Shown: in pieces, positions 9,678 through 16,035 of the stretch
Layout: every line of letters starts with the position of its first letter
Position numbering within the stretch: position 1 is the stretch's first letter
Program-made: the position numbers and the translations under genes
Source of the DNA: a virus
Reading direction: 5' to 3' (one strand)
IMG/VR virus record: IMGVR_UViG_3300023444_000001
Span: 17,938-81,937 of that record
Length of the DNA stretch: 64,000 bases
The notes under the pieces: model-generated
Told to the model about the DNA's origin: nothing
What the model saw: the letters and a program-made list of their open reading frames with translations, nothing else
Database searches by the model: none

Positions 9678-9866
9678 TTATTCTTTTTCCTTTTTACAAT
9701 CAAGCATATTTCTAACCGGAATATCAACCTGTGCTCTCCAAGCCTTATCAAATCTTGAAAATTTTGGCATAGGTTCAGGCTTAACCCCTCTTACTAAATC
9801 AATACCCCTTTTATAACAATCCATACAAATAATAGCCGTCTTAACACCACATTTCCTGCACAGCAT
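9678..9866 (-). CDS. small zinc-ribbon-like protein, 62 aa
   Basis: Starts at ATG 9866 with GGAG 8 bases upstream; a TTG one codon earlier is less likely. Two cysteine pairs, CRKCG and CMDC, lie within the first 20 residues and probably bind zinc. It lies 3 bases upstream of the next gene in the operon. AT-rich like the phage backbone, it marks the downstream edge of the GC-rich island. Confidence 0.6.
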   Translation of the reverse strand: MLCRKCGVKTAIICMDCYKRGIDLVRGVKPEPMPKFSRFDKAWRAQVDIPVRNMLDCKKEKE

Positions 9867-9890
9867 CAATTTTCTCCTTTCAATTTTTTC

Positions 9891-10100
9891 TTAATGAAAC
9901 ACATAATATGCCCAAGCATATCCCAGCCCCACGCAGAGCATCCCCCACAATATCCACGGAGTAGCCCGGTCGATCATCTCGGTGATCTTGCCAGGCTGAT
10001 ATGGTGGCACATCCCGCCAATCGCCCTGGCGGACATGATCTCTAAGGTGCCAGAGTCTCAGTGCATCCCAATCTTGTCTACTACGCTCTTGTGGGTTCAT
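9891..10100 (-). CDS. small protein with one membrane segment, 69 aa
   Basis: A 69-residue protein: about 45 polar residues, then a hydrophobic segment (TPWILWGMLCVGLGYAWAYY) at the C-terminus, so probably tail-anchored in the inner membrane. GGAGGGAAAGCC precedes the ATG, which overlaps the stop of the upstream gene. Base use is clearly GC-rich compared with flanking genes; first or last member of the GC-rich island. Function unknown. Confidence 0.6.
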   Translation of the reverse strand: MNPQERSRQDWDALRLWHLRDHVRQGDWRDVPPYQPGKITEMIDRATPWILWGMLCVGLGYAWAYYVFH

Positions 10101-10387
10101 GGCTTTCCCTCCTCTATCACCCGGTTGACTGCTTCCAGGTCCGCAATCTTACGCTCCAATTCGCATCGCTGTTCGATGGCCTTCTTTAGTTCCGCCATTG
10201 CCCAATCGCGCTTGCGCTCTGTATTCTGCAGTTGTACTACAGCCTCGATATACGCCCGTCTGAGGTCCAGCACTTGTTGATCTTGGCGCAAGACCTCTAC
10301 CACGACTATGGCACGGAAGAGGTACAATATGCCTATCAGGATTCCACTGAAGGCAACTGAGCCTATGACAATTTCGTACCAATGCAC
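10097..10387 (-). CDS. membrane-anchored coiled-coil protein, 96 aa
   Basis: I start it at GTG 10387 because GAGGAGG lies 7 bases upstream; the open frame continues further up but with no ribosome site. The product has an N-terminal membrane segment (IVIGSVAFSGILIGILYLF) followed by a long coiled coil rich in Gln, Glu, Arg and Leu. This layout resembles an i-spanin (Rz), though I see no lysis genes nearby, so this is only a possibility. It belongs to the GC-rich island and overlaps the next gene as ATGA. Confidence 0.6.
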   Translation of the reverse strand: MHWYEIVIGSVAFSGILIGILYLFRAIVVVEVLRQDQQVLDLRRAYIEAVVQLQNTERKRDWAMAELKKAIEQRCELERKIADLEAVNRVIEEGKP

Positions 10388-10462
10388 TTTTAGCCTCCTC
10401 TCTTTATATGGCCCCCGGTGGGGTGATCGACTGCTGGCCTGCAAGTCTCCACTCTGCACCCT

Positions 10463-10594
10463 CTATACCGGGGGCTCATGGTCATTTATCCTGTCCCGGA
10501 GGGCCTGTATCCTGCGCTCGATGTGTCCCTTGACACCCTCCAGTTCCTCAATGGTCTGCTGGTAGCAGATTATCGCGACTTTGTTCGTGTCCAT
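10463..10594 (-). CDS. small hypothetical protein, 43 aa
   Basis: A 43-codon gene (MDTNKVAIICYQQTIEELEG, then a charged helix ending INDHEPPV) with a very good ribosome site, GGAGGTGAAAC before the ATG. Predicted to be mostly helical. Its stop lies next to one arm of a 9-bp inverted repeat (gcccccggt at 10411-10419, accgggggc at 10467-10475) that spans the gap to the next gene. GC-rich island. Function unknown. Confidence 0.55.
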   Translation of the reverse strand: MDTNKVAIICYQQTIEELEGVKGHIERRIQALRDRINDHEPPV

Positions 10595-10617
10595 GTTTCA
10601 CCTCCATTTGGTTAACA

Positions 10618-10839
10618 TTATCGTTTCTGATAGTATTCAAAGACCATAACTATCATCTGCGTTAATGTCTCGTTGCCTTCTATTAACCCCTTTATTGTCC
10701 GTCCGTCTCTGCCGAAGTTTACAAGCATAGTGGCCCGTGCCTCCAGCAACTCTCGCTTCATCGGCAGAATATCATCCTCCTCAAGCGCTTTGACCAGTTC
10801 CCATATCTTACATCGGTTTAATCTCATTGCCCCCCCCAT
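10618..10839 (-). CDS. hypothetical protein, 73 aa
   Basis: A helical 73-residue protein (EEDDILPMKRELLEARATML, then FGRDGRTIKGLIEG). The start is uncertain: ATG 10839 has no ribosome site, while ATG 10827 (MRLNRCKIWELV) follows a run of eight G that could serve. GC-rich island. No family recognised. Confidence 0.55.
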   Translation of the reverse strand: MGGAMRLNRCKIWELVKALEEDDILPMKRELLEARATMLVNFGRDGRTIKGLIEGNETLTQMIVMVFEYYQKR

Positions 10840-10841
10840 AT

Positions 10842-11048
10842 CTAATTAGATGTGCGTCTTAATGCCTGATAGAAAACGTCATTCATCAGTAATTTTTTTC
10901 TGGTATCGCTGATAAACTCAGAGCCGCCCAGACAAAAATCAGGATGCCTTGAGTAGAACTCCTCAAATTGTCTAAGATACGCATCAGCGGCCTGCATCTG
11001 TTCTGCTGTCCCGTAAGGCATTGTTAATATTTTTTTCGCCCTTTTCAT
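10842..11048 (-). CDS. hypothetical protein, 68 aa
   Basis: A 68-residue protein, MKRAKKILTMPYGTAEQMQ, with an AGGAGGGAAAG site directly before the ATG. Predicted mainly helical, with an LRQFEEFYSRHPDFCLGG centre. GC-rich island, same operon. No family recognised. Confidence 0.55.
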   Translation of the reverse strand: MKRAKKILTMPYGTAEQMQAADAYLRQFEEFYSRHPDFCLGGSEFISDTRKKLLMNDVFYQALRRTSN

Positions 11049-11082
11049 CTTTCCCTCCTTTTCAGGTTGCGGCCAGTGGCCG

Positions 11083-11394
11083 TTAGTCCTTTATCAGGTT
11101 TATGACGTTGTCTTTCGTTATCTCTGCTATGACCGCTGGGGGCAAATTCCAAAAGTTTATTACTATAGGCTTCCTGGTGTCTGTAATGATTGCCAGGTCC
11201 CCACCACGGCCGGGGCAGATAGTCACATGGTCATTGCGACGTTCTGCCTGCCGCGCCGCCTCTTCGAGTATGGCCTTTGCGTCGCCAGTGCGCATGATAT
11301 TATCGCCTGCATCGCTTGCCAGGTGATACGCATGCCGGAACACCGGGCCGTGAAGGGTTAATTGTCTGGTTTCGGAAATTTCAATGTAAAGCAT
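11083..11394 (-). CDS. hypothetical protein, 103 aa
   Basis: Starts at ATG 11394 (MLYIEISETRQLTL) because AGGAGGTGTGAC directly precedes it and the upstream gene stops just before that site. The same frame is open for about 45 more codons upstream and reads surprisingly protein-like (VWQAYKQRYGDDCTEADY), so a longer or formerly longer protein is possible. The mature part has mixed strands and ends NVINLIKD. GC-rich island. No family recognised. Confidence 0.55.
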   Translation of the reverse strand: MLYIEISETRQLTLHGPVFRHAYHLASDAGDNIMRTGDAKAILEEAARQAERRNDHVTICPGRGGDLAIITDTRKPIVINFWNLPPAVIAEITKDNVINLIKD

Positions 11395-11405
11395 GTCACA
11401 CCTCC

Positions 11406-11600
11406 TCAATCCTGCCAGCCCTCGAAGGGCCCGCATGTAATCTGCCTCTGTGCAGTCGTCACCATAGCGCTGTTTGTATGCCTGCCAGACCACCAATGTT
11501 CGTCTGGTTTTTCTCCATGTAATGACTTATTGGCGGGGCAAGGAATCTTTTCCAATTGTGCACATGAGGGAATATGTTTAATTTGTTCAGATTTTTTCAT
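11406..11600 (-). CDS. hypothetical protein, 64 aa
   Basis: Chosen start ATG 11600 (MKKSEQIKHIPSCAQ) follows GGAGGGATGAG. The first 20 codons are AT-rich like the phage and the rest is GC-rich, so the upstream border of the island falls inside this gene. The C-terminal half (GEKPDEHWWSGRHTNSAMV) competes with a more protein-like reading in another frame, so the gene may be a chimera made by insertion or a frameshifted remnant. Three Cys. Function unknown. Confidence 0.4.
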   Translation of the reverse strand: MKKSEQIKHIPSCAQLEKIPCPANKSLHGEKPDEHWWSGRHTNSAMVTTAQRQITCGPFEGWQD

Positions 11601-11639
11601 CTCATCCCTCCTCAATTAAATCAAAACCAAATTTTTTCT

Positions 11640-11894
11640 TTAATCCCATCCCCAACAACCACAATAATATAAATCTGTCTCTTTATCCGGTCGATAAGAG
11701 AAAAATGGTAATCCAATCCTTGAATCTGTAACATTATCACATTGACAGCATTCAGCCTTTCTTCCTTCCAAAGAAGGCATTTCAGCAATTTCTATGGCTT
11801 CCGGAACTATACCAAAACAACTTGCACAAACCGGATTTCCTTTTTCATCAACAGCAGTTGCTGTATGTCCACATTTCATCATAACTATAGACAT
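11640..11894 (-). CDS. small zinc-binding-like protein, 84 aa
   Basis: An 84-residue protein with KCGH and CASCFG early, CCQCDN in the middle and YYCGCWGWD at the end, so one or two zinc sites are likely. GGAGGGAAAA before the ATG. AT-rich again, so outside the GC island. Cysteine-rich small proteins of this kind are common in phage accessory regions; function unknown. Confidence 0.6.
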   Translation of the reverse strand: MSIVMMKCGHTATAVDEKGNPVCASCFGIVPEAIEIAEMPSLEGRKAECCQCDNVTDSRIGLPFFSYRPDKETDLYYCGCWGWD

Positions 11895-11946
11895 TTTTCC
11901 CTCCTTTAGTAAAAATAATACCTTTCCTCACAAAAATCAAATTTTC

Positions 11947-12462
11947 TTATTTCAGATATGAATATGAATACACATCCTTCAAAGTCCGAAATTTATCTCC
12001 TTTTCCCATTCCATATCCAACAAGAAAGCCATCCTCCTCTCTTACTTTGAATCCGACATATTTCACCCTATCTATGCCCTTATCCCTTTCAAACAAAACA
12101 CATCCCTCAATAGACCTCGGATTTTCCTTCTCTAAAGACCTTTTTACTTCTTCAAAACTTTTTCCTGTGTCTAAAATATCATCTATAATCAAAACATTTC
12201 TATCTTTCACTTTCTTCAAATCAAACATGAAGTTTACTTTCAAATTTTCCGAAGGATTTAATTCTTCTCCATAAGAAAAAACTCCAGCAAATTGAATTTC
12301 CGGTGATAAACCAGAATATCGAATTAAATCCCATCCAAAAGGAAATCCTCCTTTCAATACAATAAGAAAGAAAGGATTCTTTCCCCAATAATCAAAATTT
12401 ATTCTCCGAGATATTTCATAAACCTTTCCTTTTATTTCCCTTTCCTTAAATATTTTCTTCAT
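11947..12462 (-). CDS. phosphoribosyltransferase, hypoxanthine type-like
   Basis: A 171-residue PRT-fold enzyme. The PRPP-binding motif NVLIIDDILDTGKSFEEV lies near residues 88-105, and ILVLKGGFPFGWDL-like text near 35 matches the PPi-loop region of hypoxanthine/guanine phosphoribosyltransferases. Length and order of motifs are typical of that group (about 170-180 residues). It would convert a free purine base and PRPP to the nucleotide. In this phage it could feed purine salvage, or handle a modified purine, but the substrate cannot be read from sequence. A terminator lies just upstream (12509-12555). Confidence 0.8.
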   Translation of the reverse strand: MKKIFKEREIKGKVYEISRRINFDYWGKNPFFLIVLKGGFPFGWDLIRYSGLSPEIQFAGVFSYGEELNPSENLKVNFMFDLKKVKDRNVLIIDDILDTGKSFEEVKRSLEKENPRSIEGCVLFERDKGIDRVKYVGFKVREEDGFLVGYGMGKGDKFRTLKDVYSYSYLK

Positions 12463-12508
12463 TTTTTACCTCCTTTAGTAAACTGAACTTTTCTAATCTC
12501 ATTCTTTT

Positions 12509-12555
12509 TTAAGAAAAAATTAGACCGGACTTTTCAAAATCCAGTCTTTTTTTAA
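12509..12555 (-). terminator. rho-independent terminator, possibly bidirectional
   Basis: Arms AGACTGGA and TCCGGTCT (12522-12529 and 12540-12547, with G-U pairing) enclose a 10-base loop; the minus-strand transcript then runs into AATTTTTT, and the plus strand also has a T run. It lies about 80 bases downstream of the solitary CRISPR repeat and would end that transcript. Confidence 0.8.
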
Positions 12556-12635
12556 GAAGAGTATCCATGACCCTCTTTTGTCTATCCATTTAAGGGGGGG
12601 GGGTATTATCTTTCTTTCCTTTCCCTCTATAGGAT

Positions 12636-12667
12636 GTTTCAATCCACGCCCCCGCGCGGGGGGCGAC
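12636..12667 (-). ncRNA. solitary type I-C CRISPR repeat unit, candidate RNA anti-CRISPR
   Basis: A single 32-base sequence that, read on the minus strand, begins GTCGCCCCCCGCGC and ends GGGGGCGTGGATTGAAAC. It has the 7-bp CGCCCCC/GGGGGCG stem, the invariant GTCGC start and the TGGATTGAAAC 3-prime handle of type I-C repeats. No second repeat lies within a spacer distance on either side, and no cas genes are seen. It sits in the gap between two genes with a terminator downstream. Phage solitary repeat units that mimic crRNA and trap Cas proteins are known; this is that arrangement. I see no strong promoter directly upstream, so it may be cut from the operon transcript. Confidence 0.8.
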
Positions 12668-12700
12668 TGTATACACCTCAAGTGTTTTAACTCCTTTGAA

Positions 12701-12955
12701 TTACATCTTCATTTCCGACATCCTCCTTTCATATTCAGAATCAAAAAATTTCGTCTTATTTCCACATTCAGAACAAATTCCTTCAAACTCTGTTTCCTCT
12801 TCATCTATTGTTCTCCAACATTTCATTTCATCAGACAATTTTACTGGAGGTTCTCCACAACAAATAGACCTCCAATCTGGCTCAAACTCTTCTTCTCTTT
12901 CACAAAATTTCTCTGCTTTACAACGACAACAATTCATTGTACACATCTCATCCAT
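12701..12955 (-). CDS. small cysteine-rich protein, 84 aa
   Basis: An 84-residue acidic protein with CCRC near the start, SICCGEPP in the middle and ICSECGNKT near residue 60; at least one zinc ribbon is likely. It is the gene just upstream of the solitary CRISPR repeat and probably shares its transcript. Function unknown; its neighbourhood makes it worth testing as an anti-CRISPR or its regulator, but nothing in the sequence itself shows that. Confidence 0.6.
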   Translation of the reverse strand: MDEMCTMNCCRCKAEKFCEREEEFEPDWRSICCGEPPVKLSDEMKCWRTIDEEETEFEGICSECGNKTKFFDSEYERRMSEMKM

Positions 12956-12961
12956 TTTTTC

Positions 12962-13132
12962 TCACTTATCTTTCAAAAGTGTTACGTGAATAACCTCAAC
13001 CCACTTTCTACACCTTGCACACTTTCCAAATACAAGATCAGTTGGATATTCGAGATCAGAGGTCAAAGTTCCATAAATTGGCCAATGACCACAAATAGTC
13101 TTCCAATCCTTATCAATTCTAATTCTTTTCAT
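12962..13132 (-). CDS. small zinc-binding-like protein, 56 aa
   Basis: Starts at ATG 13132 (MKRIRIDKDWKTICGHW), preceded by GGAGGCACAAA; the longer open frame upstream is the shadow of the neighbouring gene. A CGH and a later CARCRKW suggest a zinc site. It overlaps the preceding gene by 14 bases. Function unknown. Confidence 0.6.
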   Translation of the reverse strand: MKRIRIDKDWKTICGHWPIYGTLTSDLEYPTDLVFGKCARCRKWVEVIHVTLLKDK

Positions 13133-13427
13133 TTTGTGCCTCCAATTTTCGATACCATTCTTCAGGATACCCAGGATACTCCATTCTACGAAGAGTGGAG
13201 CGAATCCCAAGGTCTTTAGCCAACTTATCACGAAGATCAAACCAAGGATTGTAATCCACATTATCACCTTGTTCTTCACTCCAGCACTCTGGGAAAACCA
13301 TCCCTGCTAAAGCGTGTGAATATCTCTCGTTCCTATCTAATCTTGATACTGCATCTGTTATAGCAACCAAGATTTCCTCACGACCATTGAGTTTTACAAG
13401 TGCTGATTTTATTGTCGATATACGCAT
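13119..13427 (-). CDS. hypothetical protein, 102 aa (paralogue of 14225-14524)
   Basis: Start ATG 13427 (MRISTIKSALVKLNGREEIL) follows GGGAGGTTTGTA. It is clearly homologous along its whole length to the protein at 14225-14524: both share GREEIL, RYSHALAGMV, PECWS, GIRSTLRRMEYPGYPEEWY. The two arose by a tandem duplication about 1 kb apart. No known family; predicted helical. The first 50 bases lie within the end of the upstream gene. Confidence 0.65.
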   Translation of the reverse strand: MRISTIKSALVKLNGREEILVAITDAVSRLDRNERYSHALAGMVFPECWSEEQGDNVDYNPWFDLRDKLAKDLGIRSTLRRMEYPGYPEEWYRKLEAQNEKN

Positions 13428-13590
13428 TACAAACCTCCCTTTCATTATACCAATCTTCTTCTCCATCATCCCACCGAATTTTTACTCTTCCTTTATGAGA
13501 ATCCAAAGCAATTACTTCTGCATATCGTACTTTATCCCCTTCTGGAATTTCCAAATTCTGTTTGAGATAAAACATTGTTGATTGTCTCAT
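13378..13590 (-). CDS. hypothetical protein, 70 aa
   Basis: Start ATG 13590 (MRQSTMFYLKQNLEIPEGD) follows GGGAGGTTACA and lies just downstream of a strong promoter. The sequence VRYAEVIALDSHKGRVKIRWDDGEEDWYNE looks like a small beta barrel (SH3 or Tudor-like). Its last 17 codons overlap the next gene by 50 bases, which is unusual here, so a shorter original C-terminus may have been lost. Confidence 0.55.
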   Translation of the reverse strand: MRQSTMFYLKQNLEIPEGDKVRYAEVIALDSHKGRVKIRWDDGEEDWYNEREVCNAYIDNKISTCKTQWS

Positions 13591-13627
13591 TGTAACCTCC
13601 CTTTGTTTGAAAGTTAAAGTTTGATTG

Positions 13628-13664
13628 TATAATATAATATAATATATCTCTTTGAAAAAGTCAA
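13628..13664 (-). promoter_or_regulatory. sigma70-type promoter
   Basis: On the minus strand TTGACT (13659-13664) is separated by 17 bases from TATATT (13636-13641). It belongs to a set of six near-identical promoters in the window, and points at the 70-aa gene starting 13590. Confidence 0.85.
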
Positions 13665-13695
13665 GGGTTTTGTTTGTCAAAAGATTCTTTCCTCC

Positions 13696-13884
13696 TTACT
13701 CAATCTCACAATATTCCTCAATTAGACTGATAACCTCAGAATATGACGAACTTTCAAAAGCACGTTTAACAAACTCTTTTGCTCTCTCCTTCTCCCCAGC
13801 CTTTAGCAAAGCCTTCTTCGTAAGGCCAATCAAATTGAAAACATTCCCATTCTTTCCAACCAATTTCACTACTGGCTTTTCCAT
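13696..13884 (-). CDS. hypothetical helical protein, 62 aa
   Basis: MEKPVVKLVGKNGNVFNLIG followed by two charged helices. AAGGAGGAATAAA precedes the ATG. The GKNGNxFNLIG pattern with a helical tail is a type of small conserved phage protein of unknown role. It overlaps the upstream gene by 16 bases. Confidence 0.6.
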   Translation of the reverse strand: MEKPVVKLVGKNGNVFNLIGLTKKALLKAGEKERAKEFVKRAFESSSYSEVISLIEEYCEIE

Positions 13885-14078
13885 TTTATTCCTCCTTGTT
13901 TTGAACCTGGTTGAACCTGGATTTTACCATCCAAAGTCTTAGTCACCAAAGACAACTCTGAATTTTCATCCATCCCAAAAACTACCAACAAATAAGCAAC
14001 ATTCCTTCCAATTTCATCACCACACCAATGGCACATAACCTTCCCATTCCCCAAAACAACTATTCTCTCCATTACCAT
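13869..14078 (-). CDS. small protein with CxxC, about 69 aa
   Basis: The frame contains MCHWCGDEIGRNVAYLLVVFG, a likely metal-binding pair, and ends QGGIKWKSQ. The start is uncertain: a TTG at 14093, ATG at 14078 or 14072, and ATG 14036 (with GGGAAGGTT upstream) are all possible. I give 14078. Function unknown. Confidence 0.5.
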   Translation of the reverse strand: MVMERIVVLGNGKVMCHWCGDEIGRNVAYLLVVFGMDENSELSLVTKTLDGKIQVQPGSKQGGIKWKSQ

Positions 14079-14150
14079 TGAAATGCAATCCAAGCCAATT
14101 CATCATTTTCTCCTTATTTTTTTAGTCCTAAAATCAACTGTGCTGTGTTC

Positions 14151-14201
14151 AAAAAGAAGAGAGGAAGAAAAAAGAAGCCAAAATTTTCTCTTCCTCTCTT
14201 C
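14151..14201 (-). terminator. rho-independent terminator
   Basis: A perfect 13-bp stem, GAAGAGAGGAAGA with TCTTCCTCTCTTC (14156-14168 and 14189-14201), is followed on the minus strand by TTTTTG. It ends the transcript after the 99-aa paralogue. Confidence 0.85.
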
Positions 14202-14224
14202 TCAAATCAGAATCAATCCCAATC

Positions 14225-14524
14225 TCAATCGGTGGCATCCAACTTTTGGTACCATTCTTCAGGATAACCCGGATATTCCATTCTGCGAAGAGTGGAACGA
14301 ATCCCATATTCTTTTGCCAACTTATGCCGGAGATCAAACCAAGGAGTGTAGTCAACCCAATCTCCCTGTTCATCAGACCAACACTCCGGGAGAACCATCC
14401 CTGCCAAGGCATGAGAATATCTCTCACCTCGATTTAATTTTGTCAGAGCATCTGTTATCGCCGCAAGAATCTCCTCCCGACCACCCAATTCCGCCAACAC
14501 ACCTTTTATTGTCCTAACTCGCAT
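14225..14524 (-). CDS. hypothetical protein, 99 aa (paralogue of 13119-13427)
   Basis: MRVRTIKGVLAELGGREEIL, homologous end to end to the 102-aa protein at 13119-13427. The best conserved blocks are the ERYSHALAGMV segment and the C-terminal GIRSTLRRMEYPGYPEEWY. AGGAGGTTGC precedes the ATG. Function unknown, and no domain recognised. A terminator follows it. Confidence 0.65.
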   Translation of the reverse strand: MRVRTIKGVLAELGGREEILAAITDALTKLNRGERYSHALAGMVLPECWSDEQGDWVDYTPWFDLRHKLAKEYGIRSTLRRMEYPGYPEEWYQKLDATD

Positions 14525-14604
14525 TGCAACCTCCTTCTTGTTTCCTTGTTTTGCACCAAATCATTTTCACAGTTTCTTCATCTCATCCTTACTTTTGCCT
14601 TTGT

Positions 14605-15006
14605 TTAGGATTGAAGAAGTAACTCCTCCTTTTGTTCTTTTGTCATTTCCTTAAGTAAGAGAATTTTTCCATTAAGGATTGCATATCTGTTGAGTTGACC
14701 ATAGGTCATTAACATCTCTACATCCTCAACTCCTTGATCGAGAAGTTGTTGTAACTCTTCTCTTGAATAAAACCTGTTACGAGGTTTCACTTCAACCCCA
14801 CCTTTGAAATATGCTCTATTTTCAACAAAGGTGGAAAATGGAGAAGGTTTCTCTATCTCTCCTTTTTGAATTGAAGTATAACAGTGAGTAGCACCCCACT
14901 GTTGCTTCTTTCTCCAAAATTCGTGTGTCTTGTTTCCGTATCTCATAGCCTTATTACTTCGGCTATTTACCCCAGACCGGATTTGAATTGTAGAGTGGGT
15001 AGTCAT
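14605..15006 (-). CDS. hypothetical protein, 133 aa
   Basis: First gene after the promoter at 15050-15086, with AGGAGGCACAAA before the ATG. A basic, Ser/Gln-rich N-terminal half (FWRKKQQWGATHCYTS) is followed by FYSREELQQLLDQGVEDVEML and an acidic tail. No family recognised. Confidence 0.55.
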   Translation of the reverse strand: MTTHSTIQIRSGVNSRSNKAMRYGNKTHEFWRKKQQWGATHCYTSIQKGEIEKPSPFSTFVENRAYFKGGVEVKPRNRFYSREELQQLLDQGVEDVEMLMTYGQLNRYAILNGKILLLKEMTKEQKEELLLQS

Positions 15007-15049
15007 TTTGTGCCTCCTTAAAGTTAAGGTTAAAAGTGAAGTTTAATTG

Positions 15050-15086
15050 TATAATATAATATAATATATTTGCTTGAAAAAGTCAA
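15050..15086 (-). promoter_or_regulatory. sigma70-type promoter
   Basis: TTGACT (15081-15086), 17 bases, TATATT (15058-15063) on the minus strand, with the same TTGACTTTTTCAA context as the promoter at 13628-13664. It drives the 133-aa gene. Confidence 0.85.
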
Positions 15087-15096
15087 GGGTTTTGTT

Positions 15097-16035
15097 AAAA
15101 AATTTTTACAGTCTAAAATAACAACTCCTTACTTTTCTTATTTCAAAAATCAAATTCACTATTACTACTCTCTATAATGTCTACTTTTCTACATACACTC
15201 TCAATCATTGTCGCCTATATGAGGGTACCCGCATTAACTTGTTCTTATTTCTTAACTTACAAAAGTGGGAAATTTTTCACATACTGCTATTCTGTAACAA
15301 TTCTTACATTAAATTCTTCTATAAACGACATCCTATTTACCTCAATAATCTTTCTAACCTACTGTCAATAAATAACTTACAATATAAAACCTCTCTTCTA
15401 TTTCAAAAAGAGAAGTCTTTTTTCTTAATTCTAAATTTCAATTTTACTCTCTCTTCACAACTTCAAATTTCTTATTTTTATGTTCCATAATTTCAAATTA
15501 ACTCAACTCATTTCTTTATACTGATCTATACTAAAATATCTATAAAATTCATTAACTCAACTGGTAGGCAAAAATTTCCTATCTCCATAAAATTCAATAT
15601 ACCTTCAAATGCTGTAACTTATTGCCTACCAACGAGTTCCATAAGCCTCCCACCTATTTGACAAAAACAAACTTGATTTCTATACAATAACACAACTCTA
15701 TCCTAATTACTGGAATTGGACTTATCTTTATAACTTCTTGGTAGGAAACTACTTAACTCAACTGAAGGCTAAGAAGGTAAGAAATTTCTCTTCTGTTCTT
15801 TTTCTATACAAACAACCTAAAAGAACCACTTTTTCCCTTTTTTCTTTATTCCCGCAAAAATTTAATTCATTATACCTTATTCTATTATCCTTTGAAACCC
15901 TTCTTTTATATTTACCGCGAAATTTCAAGGAATACCAACCTTGGCGCAAAACCTTCCAAAATTTTTAAACTTTTAACAACCTTAATAAGAAAATCCTCTT
16001 ACAACTATCAATCTTTTCCCCGCGAAAATTTCAAA
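15097..16035 (-). other. 939-base non-coding region with short repeats
   Basis: The longest gene-free stretch in the window. It is very AT-rich and I see no convincing gene in any frame. It holds three copies of TTAACTCAACT (15498, 15552, 15753), an inverted pair ggtaggcaa/ttgcctacc (15563-15571, 15622-15630), a further ggtaggaaa near 15740, and two copies of ccgcgaaa(a)tttcaa (15915 and 16020). Such clusters occur at replication origins and control regions; which one applies cannot be told from sequence. Confidence 0.5.

Noticed and set aside
10149-10382. Second minus-strand frame inside the coiled-coil gene
   Set aside because: Overlaps the coiled-coil frame that has a GAGGAGG site and a clear membrane segment plus heptads; the alternative is Gly, Arg and His-rich and shows neither.
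12600-12720. A true CRISPR array
   Set aside because: Only one repeat copy is found; no second copy lies within 100 bases on either side, and no cas genes are in the window. It is therefore treated as a solitary unit.
12578-13219. A plus-strand 213-codon frame crossing the CRISPR-like repeat
   Set aside because: It starts inside a poly-G tract, runs over three minus-strand genes and shows no protein-like pattern.
13990-14106. A short minus-strand frame with a good ribosome site (MMNWLGLHFNGNGEN)
   Set aside because: Only 29 codons and overlaps the CxxC gene; kept out because no further evidence supports it.
14149-14427. Minus-strand 92-codon frame at the end of the 99-aa paralogue
   Set aside because: It is the second frame of the 99-aa gene and runs into a terminator; the paralogous comparison supports the other frame.
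15758-15949. Minus-strand 63-codon frame starting with TTG (MRQGWYSLKFRGKYKRR)
   Set aside because: No promoter or strong ribosome site, located in a repeat-bearing region; could be real but the support is too weak.
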